Shown: piece after piece, positions 53,477-61,331 of the stretch
Layout of the letters: each line of letters opens with the position of its first letter
Numbering within the stretch: the first letter of the stretch is position 1
Notes under the pieces: model-generated
Seen by the model: only the letters and a program-made list of their open reading frames with translations
Told to the model about the DNA's origin: nothing
Database searches by the model: none
Program-made: the position numbers and the translations under genes
From: Amycolatopsis marina
GTDB taxonomy: Bacteria > Actinomycetota > Actinomycetes > Mycobacteriales > Pseudonocardiaceae
Reading direction: 5' to 3'
DNA length: 64,000 nt
NCBI RefSeq assembly: GCF_900111885.1
Contig: NZ_FOKG01000004.1
Location: 110,154-174,153, forward strand

Positions 53477-54285
53477 GCGAGCACGAACTGGACGTGCTGA
53501 TCCCGACCCGAAACCGCCCTGCCGAGCTCGCGACCACCCTTGCCGGCCTTGCCGCGCAGGACTTCCCCGGATTCGGCGTGGTGGTGAGCGATCAGTCCGA
53601 CGGAGACCCCGGCTACGACACTCCCTCGGCCCAGACCATGGTCCGGGTGTTGCGCGGAGCCGGGTGCGCCGTCCGGCTGGGCCGGAACCTGCCCAGACGC
53701 GGGCTCGCACAACAGCGTGCCCACCTACTGGCGCGGTCGGAAGCCAAGTATGTGCTCTATCTCGACGACGACGTGTGGCTGGAGCCGGGGACGTTGTCCC
53801 GGCTGCACTCGGCGATCGAGAAACTCGGCTGTGGTCTCGTCGGCAACGCGGTACAGGGTCTGTCCTATATAGACGACTACCGACCACACGAGCTGGCTCC
53901 GTTCGAGGAGTGGCACGGCGAACCCGAGCCGGAGCGGATCACCCCGGACGATCCCGCCTGGCAGCGGTGGACCTTGCACAACGCCGCGAACCCGACCCAC
54001 CTCGCGAACGATCTCGGCCTCGCGGCCGGGGACTGGGTCGCGTACAAGATCGCCTGGATCGGCGGGTGCGTGCTCTTCGACCGGGCCGCACTCGTGCGGG
54101 CGGGCGGTTTCGAGTTCTGGTCCGAACTTCCCGCCGAGCACTGCGGCGAGGACGTACTCGCCCAGCTCAGGGTGCTGGCGGAGCAGGGCGGCGCAGGCAT
54201 CCTGCCCAGCGGGGCGGTCCATCTCGAAGCGCCGACGACGGTGGTGCGACGCGACGTCGAGGCCTTCGAAGTCGTGCCGCACTGA
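53473..54285 (+). CDS. Glycosyltransferase family 2
   Basis: 270 residues, GT-A fold. DVLIPTRNRPAELATTLAGL at the N-terminus, the DxD-type motif in YVLYLDDDVWLEPG, and an acceptor/catalytic region with AWIGGCVLFDRAALVRAGGFEF and EHCGEDVLAQ. Probably transfers a sugar in the same glycan pathway as the co-encoded HldE2. GTG start overlapping hldE2. Confidence 0.87.
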   Translation: MSEHELDVLIPTRNRPAELATTLAGLAAQDFPGFGVVVSDQSDGDPGYDTPSAQTMVRVLRGAGCAVRLGRNLPRRGLAQQRAHLLARSEAKYVLYLDDDVWLEPGTLSRLHSAIEKLGCGLVGNAVQGLSYIDDYRPHELAPFEEWHGEPEPERITPDDPAWQRWTLHNAANPTHLANDLGLAAGDWVAYKIAWIGGCVLFDRAALVRAGGFEFWSELPAEHCGEDVLAQLRVLAEQGGAGILPSGAVHLEAPTTVVRRDVEAFEVVPH

Positions 54286-54293
54286 CTGACCCG

Positions 54294-54323
54294 GGTTCGG
54301 TGCCGGTGCACCGGCACCGAACC
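54294..54323. terminator. Perfect 30-bp palindrome, bidirectional terminator
   Basis: GGTTCGGTGCCGG and its complement flank a TGCA centre. It lies in the 46-bp gap between the convergent GT2 and GH15 genes. Confidence 0.75.
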
Positions 54324-54331
54324 ACCTGCTC

Positions 54332-56158
54332 CTATCGGGACGAACGCTCGTGCTCGCCGGTCTCGGCCCGGCGCTGAGACGGACCACGCGAAGTTCCGAG
54401 GTTGAACGCGGTGTCCACCAGTGGGATGTGTGAGAGCGCCTGCGGGAAATTGCCCACGAGCCTGCCGGAGTGCGGGTCGAACTCCTCCGAGAGCAGGCCG
54501 ACGTCGTTGCGCAGATCCAGCATCCGTTCGAACAGCGCTCTCCCCTTCTCCACCTCGCCCTGCAGAATGTAGTTGTCGGCGAGCCAGAACGTGCACGGCA
54601 GGAACGCACCCTCACCTTCAGGGAGCCCGTCGACGTGCTGGGTCGCCGCGGACATCGAGTACCGCTGCACGAACCCGTTCTGCATCAGCTCCTTCTCCAC
54701 CGCCTCGACCGTTCCCCGTACCCGCCGGTCGGTGGCCGGCAGGAAGCCGATGTTCGGCATCATCAACAGCGATGCGTCCAGTGCCTCGGACCCGTAGTAC
54801 TGGGTGAAGGTGTTGCGCTCGGGGTCATAACCCTTCTCGCACACCTCGTCGAATATGTCCTGGCGTAGCCGCTTCCACCGGTCGACCGGACCGTCGAGTC
54901 CGAACTCCTCAACGGCCTTGACGGCCCTGTCCGCGGCGGCCCAGGCCATCATCTTCGAGTGGGTGAAGTGCCTGCGGGGCCCGCGAACCTCCCAGATTCC
55001 GTTGTCCGGGTCCTGCCAGTGCTCCTCCACGAATTCCATCAGCCTGCGCTGGAGCAGCCAGGCGTTCTCGTCCGGCGGGATGCCTTGTGCCCGCGCCTGG
55101 TGCAGCGCGTCCATCAGCTCGCCGTAGACGTCGAGTTGGTACTGCCGGGCCGCCTCGTTGCCGGTCCGCACCGGCCGGGACCCCTCGTAGCCCGGCAACC
55201 AGTCGAGTTCCAGTTCTGGCAGTCTGCGCTGACCGTCCACTCCGTACATGATCTGCATCTGCTCCGGCCGCCCCGCGACCGCGCGGACGAGCCATTCCCG
55301 CCAGGCACAGGCTTCCTCGGCGTACCCGGCGGCGAGCAGCGCCAGCAGGGTGAACGTGGCGTCGCGGATCCAGCAGAACCGATAATCCCAGTTGCGCACC
55401 CCGCCGAGTCGCTCCGGCAGAGACGTGGTCGGGGCGGCCACCATACCCCCTGTCGGCGCGTACGTGAGCGCCTTGAGGGTGACTAGCGACCGCACCACCG
55501 CGTCCCGGTACTCCCCCTCGTACGTGCACCTGGCGACCCAGTCCTGCCACCACTTCTCGGTGGTCACGATGATGTCACCGACGTCGAGGTCCGTGATGTC
55601 CTCGTATTGCGGATTACTCCAGGTGAGCCGGAAGTCCACCGTGTCACCCTCGTCCACAATGAACTCGACGGAAGGGTGCTCGGCATCCGAGAGGTCGAAC
55701 TCCAGATCCGCGTCCATGGTCAGATGGTCCGGCCCGGCGATCGCGTGCAGCCTGCGGCCCTCCGGCCGGAACCAGGGAACGACCCGGCCGTAGTCGTAGC
55801 GCGGCACGAGGTCACTGCGCATCGTGACGCTGCCCCGAACACCTTCGACACGGCGCACCAGATCGGGCTGAGCCCCGCGAATCGGCATGCAGTCGACGAC
55901 CCGCACCGCGTTGTCCCCTTGGGAGAAAGTGGTCTCCAGCACCAGGCTGTCGCCGCGGTAGCGGCGCTCGGCCCGCCAGCCTTCGCCGGATGGTGACATC
56001 GTCCAGCGGCCGTGTTGGGGGCCGCCGAGCAGTGCGGCGAAACAGGCACCCGAGTCGAACCTGGGCAGGCACAGCCAATCGATCGAGCAGTCCCTGCTCA
56101 CCAGCGCCGCGGTGTAGGTGTCACCGATGAGCGCGTAGTCCTCCAGGGGCGTCGACAC
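54332..56158 (-). CDS. Glycoside hydrolase family 15 protein (trehalase/glucoamylase-like)
   Basis: 608 residues. The N-terminal beta-sandwich has YALIGDTYTAALVSRDCSIDWLCLPRFDS, and the (alpha/alpha)6 barrel shows NWDYRFCWIRDATFTLLALLAAG, then GSRPVRTGNEAARQYQLDVYGEL and KMMAWAAADRAVKAV, the GH15 catalytic regions. Mycobacterial relatives are trehalases. The GTG at 56158 has AGGAGG six bases upstream. A SigF-like promoter fits a role in trehalose turnover after stress, which is inference. Confidence 0.88.
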   Translation of the reverse strand: MSTPLEDYALIGDTYTAALVSRDCSIDWLCLPRFDSGACFAALLGGPQHGRWTMSPSGEGWRAERRYRGDSLVLETTFSQGDNAVRVVDCMPIRGAQPDLVRRVEGVRGSVTMRSDLVPRYDYGRVVPWFRPEGRRLHAIAGPDHLTMDADLEFDLSDAEHPSVEFIVDEGDTVDFRLTWSNPQYEDITDLDVGDIIVTTEKWWQDWVARCTYEGEYRDAVVRSLVTLKALTYAPTGGMVAAPTTSLPERLGGVRNWDYRFCWIRDATFTLLALLAAGYAEEACAWREWLVRAVAGRPEQMQIMYGVDGQRRLPELELDWLPGYEGSRPVRTGNEAARQYQLDVYGELMDALHQARAQGIPPDENAWLLQRRLMEFVEEHWQDPDNGIWEVRGPRRHFTHSKMMAWAAADRAVKAVEEFGLDGPVDRWKRLRQDIFDEVCEKGYDPERNTFTQYYGSEALDASLLMMPNIGFLPATDRRVRGTVEAVEKELMQNGFVQRYSMSAATQHVDGLPEGEGAFLPCTFWLADNYILQGEVEKGRALFERMLDLRNDVGLLSEEFDPHSGRLVGNFPQALSHIPLVDTAFNLGTSRGPSQRRAETGEHERSSR

Positions 56159-56189
56159 CAAATTCCTCCTCAGGTCGGTCCTCCTCGTG

Positions 56190-56215
56190 CTACCCGTTTC
56201 CGTTCAGGGGTAATC
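56190..56215 (-). promoter_or_regulatory. Candidate SigF/SigB-type promoter for the GH15 gene
   Basis: Minus strand: GATT (56215-56212), 16 bases, GGGTAG (56195-56190), 32 bases before the start. Confidence 0.6.
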
Positions 56216-56254
56216 CGCGTTCACGGGTAACCGGCCGGGGGCTGGACAGCCAGG

Positions 56255-56279
56255 GTGTAACCGCTGGCAGGCCGGGTAG
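56255..56279 (+). promoter_or_regulatory. Candidate SigF/SigB-type promoter for the SDR gene
   Basis: GTGT (56255-56258), 15 bases, GGGTAG (56274-56279), 55 bases before the ATG; divergent partner of the site at 56190. Confidence 0.6.
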
Positions 56280-56334
56280 CCGGAAAGGAAACCACCGGGC
56301 ACACCTCGATCTCGACGTGGAGGAGGAGCTGCGA

Positions 56335-57348
56335 ATGTCAGGCAGGGGCGCGGGCAGAGTAGTCGCGGTTACCGGCGCCAGTGGCGGAATCGGGCGTGCC
56401 GCGGCACGGGCCTTCGGCGAACGGGGAGACCGGGTCGCCCTGCTGGCCAGGGGTGGGAAGGGCCTCGACGCCGCGGCGGAGGACGTCGAGAGCGCGGGCG
56501 GAAAAGCCTTGCCCCTCACCGTGGACACCGCTGACTTTCGGCAGGTCGACGAAGCCGCGGACCGGATCGAGAAGGAGTTCGGGCCCATCGACGTCTGGGT
56601 GAACGATGCCTTCACCTCGGCGTTCGCGCCGTTCACCGAAATCGCGCCCGACGAGTTCAAGCGAGTGACGGATGTGACCTACCTCGGTTATGTGTACGGC
56701 ACCAAAGCGGCACTGAACCGGATGCTGCCCCGGGACCGGGGCAGCATCGTGCAGGTCGGCTCGGCACTCGCCTACCGCGGGATCCCGCTGCAGTCGGCCT
56801 ACTGCGGCGCCAAGCACGCAATCCAGGGATTCACCGAGTCCCTCCGCTGTGAACTGTTGCACGACAAGGCCGGAGTCCACGTCACCATGGTGCAGATGCC
56901 CGCGGTGAACACTCCGCAGTTCGACTGGGTGCTCTCCCGGCTGCCGAACAAGGCCCAGCCGGTTCCACCGATCTACCAGCCCGAGGTCGCGGCCGACGCG
57001 ATAGTCTACGCGGCCGACCACCCGAAGCGCCGCGAGTACTGGGTCGGCGGGTCGACGGTGGGCACGATGCTGGGCAACAAGTTCACCCCCGGGCTGCTCG
57101 ACCGCTACCTCGCGAAGAAGGGCTACGCGGCGCAGCAGACCAGCGAGCGCCGGTCGCCCGACCGTCCTTCCAACCTCTGGGAGCCGGTGGACGACGAGGA
57201 CGGTCAGGACTTCGGTGCGCACGGGCGGTTCGACCGCAGGTCCCGCGCCAGGGACATCCAGATATGGGCTTCGCGCCACCACGGCCTGCTGGCCGCGACG
57301 AGCGGTGCGCTCGCGTTCGGCGTGGTACGCAAGGCAATGCGGCACTGA
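56335..57348 (+). CDS. Short-chain dehydrogenase/reductase with C-terminal extension
   Basis: 337 residues. Classical SDR core at 1-250 (TGASGGIGRAAARAF, NDAFTSAFAPF, Ser in VQVGSALAYRG, YxxxK in SAYCGAKHAI). A further 85 residues end in a hydrophobic helix (GLLAATSGALAFGVVRKAM), possibly membrane-associated. This long type is common in actinobacteria; the substrate is unknown. ATG 56335 with GGAGGAGGAG. Confidence 0.85.
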   Translation: MSGRGAGRVVAVTGASGGIGRAAARAFGERGDRVALLARGGKGLDAAAEDVESAGGKALPLTVDTADFRQVDEAADRIEKEFGPIDVWVNDAFTSAFAPFTEIAPDEFKRVTDVTYLGYVYGTKAALNRMLPRDRGSIVQVGSALAYRGIPLQSAYCGAKHAIQGFTESLRCELLHDKAGVHVTMVQMPAVNTPQFDWVLSRLPNKAQPVPPIYQPEVAADAIVYAADHPKRREYWVGGSTVGTMLGNKFTPGLLDRYLAKKGYAAQQTSERRSPDRPSNLWEPVDDEDGQDFGAHGRFDRRSRARDIQIWASRHHGLLAATSGALAFGVVRKAMRH

Positions 57349-57429
57349 TCAGGAACCGGGCGCCGGCGATTCCGGGCGCGGCTTCGCCGCACCAGGTTTC
57401 CGACTGTCGCTCCCGGGAACACCCGGCCA

Positions 57430-59088
57430 ATGCCCGAACAGTCATCCCGGCCCCGGCCGCCGAAGAATGCCCGCACCAAGCTCCAGCAGACCGCGGAAGA
57501 GGCGTTCGGCTGGACCCGGTTGCGCCCGGAGCAGCTGACCGCCATGGAACAACTGCTGGAAGGCAGGGACGTACTCGTCGTCATGCCCACCGGTTCCGGG
57601 AAGTCCGCCATCTACCAGGTGCCAGCGCTGGAACTGCCGGGCCCGACCGTCGTGGTGTCGCCGCTGATCGCACTCCAGCGGGACCAGGTCAACTCGCTCG
57701 AGGAGAGCGAGGCTCCGGACGCGGTCGCGGTGAACTCGGCGCAACGGGCCGGGGACAGCACGCGGGCCTGGAAAGCGGTCGGCGACGGCAACGCCGAGTA
57801 CGTCTTCCTGTCACCGGAGCAACTGGCGAAGGAGGACGTGCTCGCTGAGATCGAGCGGGCACGCCCGACACTGTTCGTCGTCGACGAGGCGCACTGTGTT
57901 TCCGCGTGGGGACACGATTTCCGGCCCGACTACCTGCGTCTGCGCCACGCCATCGACCGGCTCGGCCACCCACGGGTACTGGCGCTCACGGCAACGGCGG
58001 GCGGACCGGTCCGCGACGACATCGTCCGCCACCTCGGCATGACCGACCCGGTTCGCGTCGTCGCCGGCTTCGACCGGCCGAATCTGTATCTGGCGGTACG
58101 CCACGCGGGCGACGGCGACGACAAGCTCACGGCCGTGGCCGACTGGGTCGAGTCCGCTCCGAAACCGGGCCTCGTCTACGCGGCCACGCGGAAGGACACC
58201 GAGCGGTGTGCGGCGATACTGACGGATCGCGGGGTACGAGCGGCGGCCTTCCACGCCGGGCTCAAGCAGGGCGAACGCGGGGACGTCCAAGAAGAGTTCA
58301 TGGCCGATCACCTCGAGGTCGTGGTGGCGACGTCCGCCTTCGGTATGGGGATCGACAAGCCGAACGTGCGCTTCGTGGTGCACGCGTCCGTGCCCGAGTC
58401 GCTGGACGCCTACTACCAGCAGATCGGCAGGGCAGGCAGGGACGACGAGCGGGCGGACGCCCTGTTGTTCTACCGTCCCGAGGATCTCGGGTTGCAACGG
58501 TTTCTCACCGCCCACCCGCTTGACCCTGACGACGTCAGGGAAGTCGCGGAGGCCGTGCTCGACCACGATGGCCCGGTGAGTCCGACCGAGGTCGACCACG
58601 AGGTCGGCCAGTCCAGGCGCAAGGCGATGAACAGCCTCAACCTGCTGGAGCAGGCGGAGGTCGTGCGGACCACCGACCGGGGCCACTTCGACTACGACGA
58701 CAAAGACACCGCACCGCAGGACGCGGCCGAACAGGCCGCCGAGGTGGCCGAGAAGCGCAAGCGGCTCGACCGGTCGCGCATCGAGGTACTGCGCAACTAC
58801 GCCGAGACCTCGTCGTGCCGCCGCCAGTTCCTGCTCGGCTACTTCGGTGAGTCACTTGCGCAGCCGTGCGGTTTTTGCGACACGTGTGCGGCGGGCACGG
58901 CGGCCGAGCACGCGGCGCCCGCGGACGCCGAGTTCCCGGCCGACAGCCGGGTGCGGCATCCGGAGTGGGGCCAGGGCACCGTGGTCAACCAGGAGGCCGA
59001 CCGGATCACGGTCCTGTTCGACGACGAGGGGTACCGCACGCTGTCACTGGCCGCGGTGCAGGAGAACGACCTGCTCGTCGCGGACTGA
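57430..59088 (+). CDS. recQ: RecQ family ATP-dependent DNA helicase
   Basis: 552 residues. Helicase motifs: MPTGSGKSAIYQVPAL (I), DEAHCVSAWGHDFRPDY (II), TATAGGPVRDDI (III), GIDKPNVRFVVHA (V) and YYQQIGRAGRD (VI). A zinc-binding segment follows (CRRQFLLGYFGE, CGFCDTC). The C-terminus is a beta-rich KOW/DUF3553-like module (HPEWGQGTVVNQEADRITVLFDDEGY) instead of an HRDC domain. Likely repair of stalled forks. Weak ribosome site. Confidence 0.92.
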   Translation: MPEQSSRPRPPKNARTKLQQTAEEAFGWTRLRPEQLTAMEQLLEGRDVLVVMPTGSGKSAIYQVPALELPGPTVVVSPLIALQRDQVNSLEESEAPDAVAVNSAQRAGDSTRAWKAVGDGNAEYVFLSPEQLAKEDVLAEIERARPTLFVVDEAHCVSAWGHDFRPDYLRLRHAIDRLGHPRVLALTATAGGPVRDDIVRHLGMTDPVRVVAGFDRPNLYLAVRHAGDGDDKLTAVADWVESAPKPGLVYAATRKDTERCAAILTDRGVRAAAFHAGLKQGERGDVQEEFMADHLEVVVATSAFGMGIDKPNVRFVVHASVPESLDAYYQQIGRAGRDDERADALLFYRPEDLGLQRFLTAHPLDPDDVREVAEAVLDHDGPVSPTEVDHEVGQSRRKAMNSLNLLEQAEVVRTTDRGHFDYDDKDTAPQDAAEQAAEVAEKRKRLDRSRIEVLRNYAETSSCRRQFLLGYFGESLAQPCGFCDTCAAGTAAEHAAPADAEFPADSRVRHPEWGQGTVVNQEADRITVLFDDEGYRTLSLAAVQENDLLVAD

Positions 59089-59128
59089 GAGGCAGTCAGC
59101 CCGTTGCCGCCCGACCTGACGGGACGGG

Positions 59129-59599
59129 TCAGTAGCCTGCGCTGTCCCGGCCGGGCGACCTGCGCTCCAGGGCGGTGCCCAGCAGGCCGAGGGCGATCAT
59201 GCCGAGCCCGAGTCCGAGGTGCAACCAGTTGTCGGCCGGGTTGACCGGCAGGAAGTTGGCGTCCGTCGCCCGGTCGATCGGCAGGCCGTACACGCACAGC
59301 AGGACGTAGAAGCCACCGCCGATCATGAGGAAGGCCCTGGAGAGGGCCAGCGTGGTCGCCGCGACAAGGCCCAGCACGCCGAACAGGAGGTGGACGAGGT
59401 TGTGCAGTACCGACACCCCGAACAACCCGAACAGCAGGGCCATGGAGTCCGGTCCGGCGAAGCCCATCTCGTTGTATTCACTGGTGATTCCCGGGATGAA
59501 ACCGAGCACCCCCACCGCCAGGAACACCACTCCGACCAGTGTCGCGAAAAGCTGAACCGGCTTCCTGCCCGTTCGCGAGTGCGTTCGGCCTTCGGTCAC
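59129..59599 (-). CDS. DUF4383 family membrane protein (second copy)
   Basis: 156 residues, four helices: ATLVGVVFLAVGVLGFIPGI, VSVLHNLVHLLFGVLGLVAA, LMIGGGFYVLLCVYGL, and the family motif NPADNWLHLGLGLGMIALG. GTG start at 59599 with GAGGAGG upstream, preferred over a longer frame. Paralogue of 27789-28235 with the same promoter type. Confidence 0.88.
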   Translation of the reverse strand: MTEGRTHSRTGRKPVQLFATLVGVVFLAVGVLGFIPGITSEYNEMGFAGPDSMALLFGLFGVSVLHNLVHLLFGVLGLVAATTLALSRAFLMIGGGFYVLLCVYGLPIDRATDANFLPVNPADNWLHLGLGLGMIALGLLGTALERRSPGRDSAGY

Positions 59600-59625
59600 G
59601 GCTGCCTCCTCTCGTCCGTGCCCGG

Positions 59626-59650
59626 CTACCCGTGGGAGCAGGGTCGAAAC
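59626..59650 (-). promoter_or_regulatory. Candidate SigF/SigB-type promoter for the second DUF4383 gene
   Basis: Minus strand: GTTT (59650-59647), 15 bases, GGGTAG (59631-59626), 27 bases before the start. Among the best matches. Confidence 0.65.
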
Positions 59651-59737
59651 TGCAGCCGGGTTACGCGCGGCGATCACGAGGGTTTACAGGGTCACATCGC
59701 GATATCGCCATGAATCACCCGGCAAGCGGTACGTCGA

Positions 59738-59756
59738 GCGGGTTAGGCCTACCTAC
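59738..59756. promoter_or_regulatory. IdeR/DmdR-like iron-box candidate
   Basis: The core GGTTAGGCCTACC differs from the IdeR core GGTTAGGCTAACC at two positions; about 13 of 19 positions match the full box. It is placed about 46 bases before the Cys-rich peptide. This is below the usual score of proven sites. Confidence 0.35.
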
Positions 59757-59801
59757 CTTGGAAGCTGTCCTGACCTGATCGGCGAAGGGATGGTGATCGA
59801 C

Positions 59802-59870
59802 ATGGGCGGATGTAACTGTTGCAGCTCGTGCACAGGCTCGGGTTGCGGCTGCTGCAGCAGCTGCAGCTGA
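59802..59870 (+). CDS. Cysteine-rich microprotein, metallothionein-like
   Basis: 22 residues, too short for routine annotation. It contains Cys at positions 4, 6, 7, 10, 15, 17, 18 and 21, with only Gly, Ser, Asn and Thr between. An in-frame ATG at 59790 and GTG at 59793 would add a few residues; AAGGG lies just upstream. The CxCC...C spacing suggests soft-metal or zinc binding, or a redox peptide. A terminator follows at once, which supports a discrete transcription unit. No family recognised; could be non-coding chance. Confidence 0.5.
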   Translation: MGGCNCCSSCTGSGCGCCSSCS

Positions 59871-59881
59871 ATTGGGGTGGC

Positions 59882-59922
59882 CCGGTGTGGCCTTCGGGGA
59901 CGAGACCCGAAAGCCACACCGG
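59882..59922. terminator. Bidirectional hairpin terminator
   Basis: CCGGTGTGGC-C-TTCGGG pairs with CCCGAA-A-GCCACACCGG (17 positions, one mismatch), between the peptide gene and the convergent acyl-CoA dehydrogenase. Confidence 0.75.
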
Positions 59923-59928
59923 TGCGGC

Positions 59929-61047
59929 TCAGCCTTTGAGGAGTTGGCGGGCCATGACCAGGCGCTGGATCTGGTTCGTGCCCTCATAGATCTGGGTGAT
60001 CTTCGCGTCGCGCATCATCCGCTCCACCGGGAAGTCCCGCGTGTACCCCGCCCCACCGAACAACTGCACCGCATCCGTGGTGACCGCCATCGCCACATCC
60101 GAGGCATACGACTTCGCCGCACTCGCCATGAAACTCGCCCGCGCATCCCCACGCTCACTCGCCGCCGCCGACGCATACACCAAATGCCGCGCCGCCTCGA
60201 TCTTCGTCCCCATATCCGCCAACATGAACTGCACCCCCTGAAACTCCCCCACCGCACGCCCGAACTGCCGACGCTCCTTCACATACCCCAACGCCGCATC
60301 CAACGCACCCTGCGCGATCCCCAACGCCTGCGCCCCGATCGTCGGCCGCGTGTGATCCAACGTCCGCAACGCCGTCCGCAACCCCGTACCCGGCTCCCCG
60401 ACAATCCGATCCCCCGGAATCACACAATCCTCGAAATGGATCTCACACGTCGGCGACCCCTTGATCCCCAACTTCCGCTCCTTCGCCCCCACCGAAAACC
60501 CCGGATCATCGGCATGCACCACAAACGCCGAAATCCCATCCGCCTTCTTCTCCGCCGCCGGATCCGTCACCGCCATCACCGTGTACCACGACGACACCCC
60601 CGCATTCGTGATCCAGCACTTCGTCCCATTGAGCACCCACTCATCCCCCGACAACCGCGCCCGCACCCGCATCGACGCCGTGTCCGAACCCGCCTCCCGC
60701 TCCGACAACGCATACGAGGCCATCTCCCCCGCCGCGATCGCCGGCAACACCAACTTCTTCACCTGCTCCGACCCCGACAACAAAATCGGCTGCGTCCCCA
60801 ACTTGTTCACCGCGGGAATCAACGACGCCGACGCATCAACCCGCGCGACCTCCTCGATCACAACGCACGCCGACACCGCATCCGCACCCTGACCCGCGAA
60901 CTCCTCAGGAATATGCACCGCATTGAAACCGGAGGCGTTGAGGGCGGTCAGAGCTTCCTGAGGAAAGCGGGAGTCCTCGTCGACCTCCGCCGCGTACGGG
61001 GCGATCTCCTTCTCCGCCAGCGAACGCACGGCAGCCCGCAACTCCAC
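59929..61047 (-). CDS. Acyl-CoA dehydrogenase, 5' end rearranged
   Basis: 372 residues from the GTG at 61047. ACAD landmarks: YALSEREAGSDTASM, the WITNAG loop, FSVGAKERKLGIKGSPTCEIHFEDC, the catalytic Glu region in RDAKITQIYEGTNQIQRLVMARQLL. The normal family N-terminus (about 15 residues ahead of ELRAAV) is instead encoded upstream at 61212, followed by a duplicated segment and in-frame TAG and TAA codons, so the intact protein cannot be made from there. Codons for about residues 38-330 are dominated by TTG, GGG, GCG and CGG, unlike the two ends and the neighbours. Activity is uncertain. Confidence 0.85.
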   Translation of the reverse strand: MELRAAVRSLAEKEIAPYAAEVDEDSRFPQEALTALNASGFNAVHIPEEFAGQGADAVSACVVIEEVARVDASASLIPAVNKLGTQPILLSGSEQVKKLVLPAIAAGEMASYALSEREAGSDTASMRVRARLSGDEWVLNGTKCWITNAGVSSWYTVMAVTDPAAEKKADGISAFVVHADDPGFSVGAKERKLGIKGSPTCEIHFEDCVIPGDRIVGEPGTGLRTALRTLDHTRPTIGAQALGIAQGALDAALGYVKERRQFGRAVGEFQGVQFMLADMGTKIEAARHLVYASAAASERGDARASFMASAAKSYASDVAMAVTTDAVQLFGGAGYTRDFPVERMMRDAKITQIYEGTNQIQRLVMARQLLKG

Positions 61048-61168
61048 TTATGCCTAGGCGTTGAGGGCGGTCAGAGCTTCCTGAGGAAAGCGGGAGTCCT
61101 CGTCGACCTCCGCCGCGTACGGGGCGATCTCCTTCTCCGCCAGCGAACGCACGGCAGCCCGCAACTCC
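60934..61168. repeat. 112-bp direct repeat within the acyl-CoA dehydrogenase 5' region
   Basis: 60934-61045 and 61057-61168 are identical by eye, separated by 11 bases (ACTTATGCCTA). The offset of 123 bases keeps the reading frame, but the junction brings in two stop codons. Confidence 0.92.
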
Positions 61169-61212
61169 TCGTGCTCCTCAGCAAGCTGGTACAGCGGAAA
61201 ACCTTCGCTCAC
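61054..61212 (-). pseudogene. Truncated 5' fragment of the acyl-CoA dehydrogenase gene
   Basis: From the GTG at 61212, 52 codons encode the native ACAD N-terminus (SEGFPLYQLAEEHEELRAAV, to TALNA), then TAG. It repeats the segment that the longer downstream frame also contains. Translation reinitiation at 61047, six bases after the TAG, is possible. Confidence 0.7.
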
Positions 61213-61275
61213 GTCCTTGTGACCCTTCGTCTGCGGCTGCCCGCACGGTCCCGTGCAGGGGAACGCCCGTGAGTT

Positions 61276-61293
61276 TAGTAGGTATTCCTACTA
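61276..61293. promoter_or_regulatory. Palindrome upstream of the acyl-CoA dehydrogenase, possible operator
   Basis: TAGTAGG and CCTACTA are separated by TATT, 64-81 bases upstream of the original start. Fits a TetR-type operator; no regulator gene is adjacent. Confidence 0.5.
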
Positions 61294-61331
61294 TTGTGGG
61301 TCCTACGAAGTGCGATTCCGGTCTCAGGGAG

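Noticed and set aside
59872..61272. 466-residue plus-strand frame, rich in Arg, His and Pro
   Set aside because: It lies antisense to the acyl-CoA dehydrogenase. Its composition follows from the G-ending codons of the real gene on the other strand, and it has no domain.
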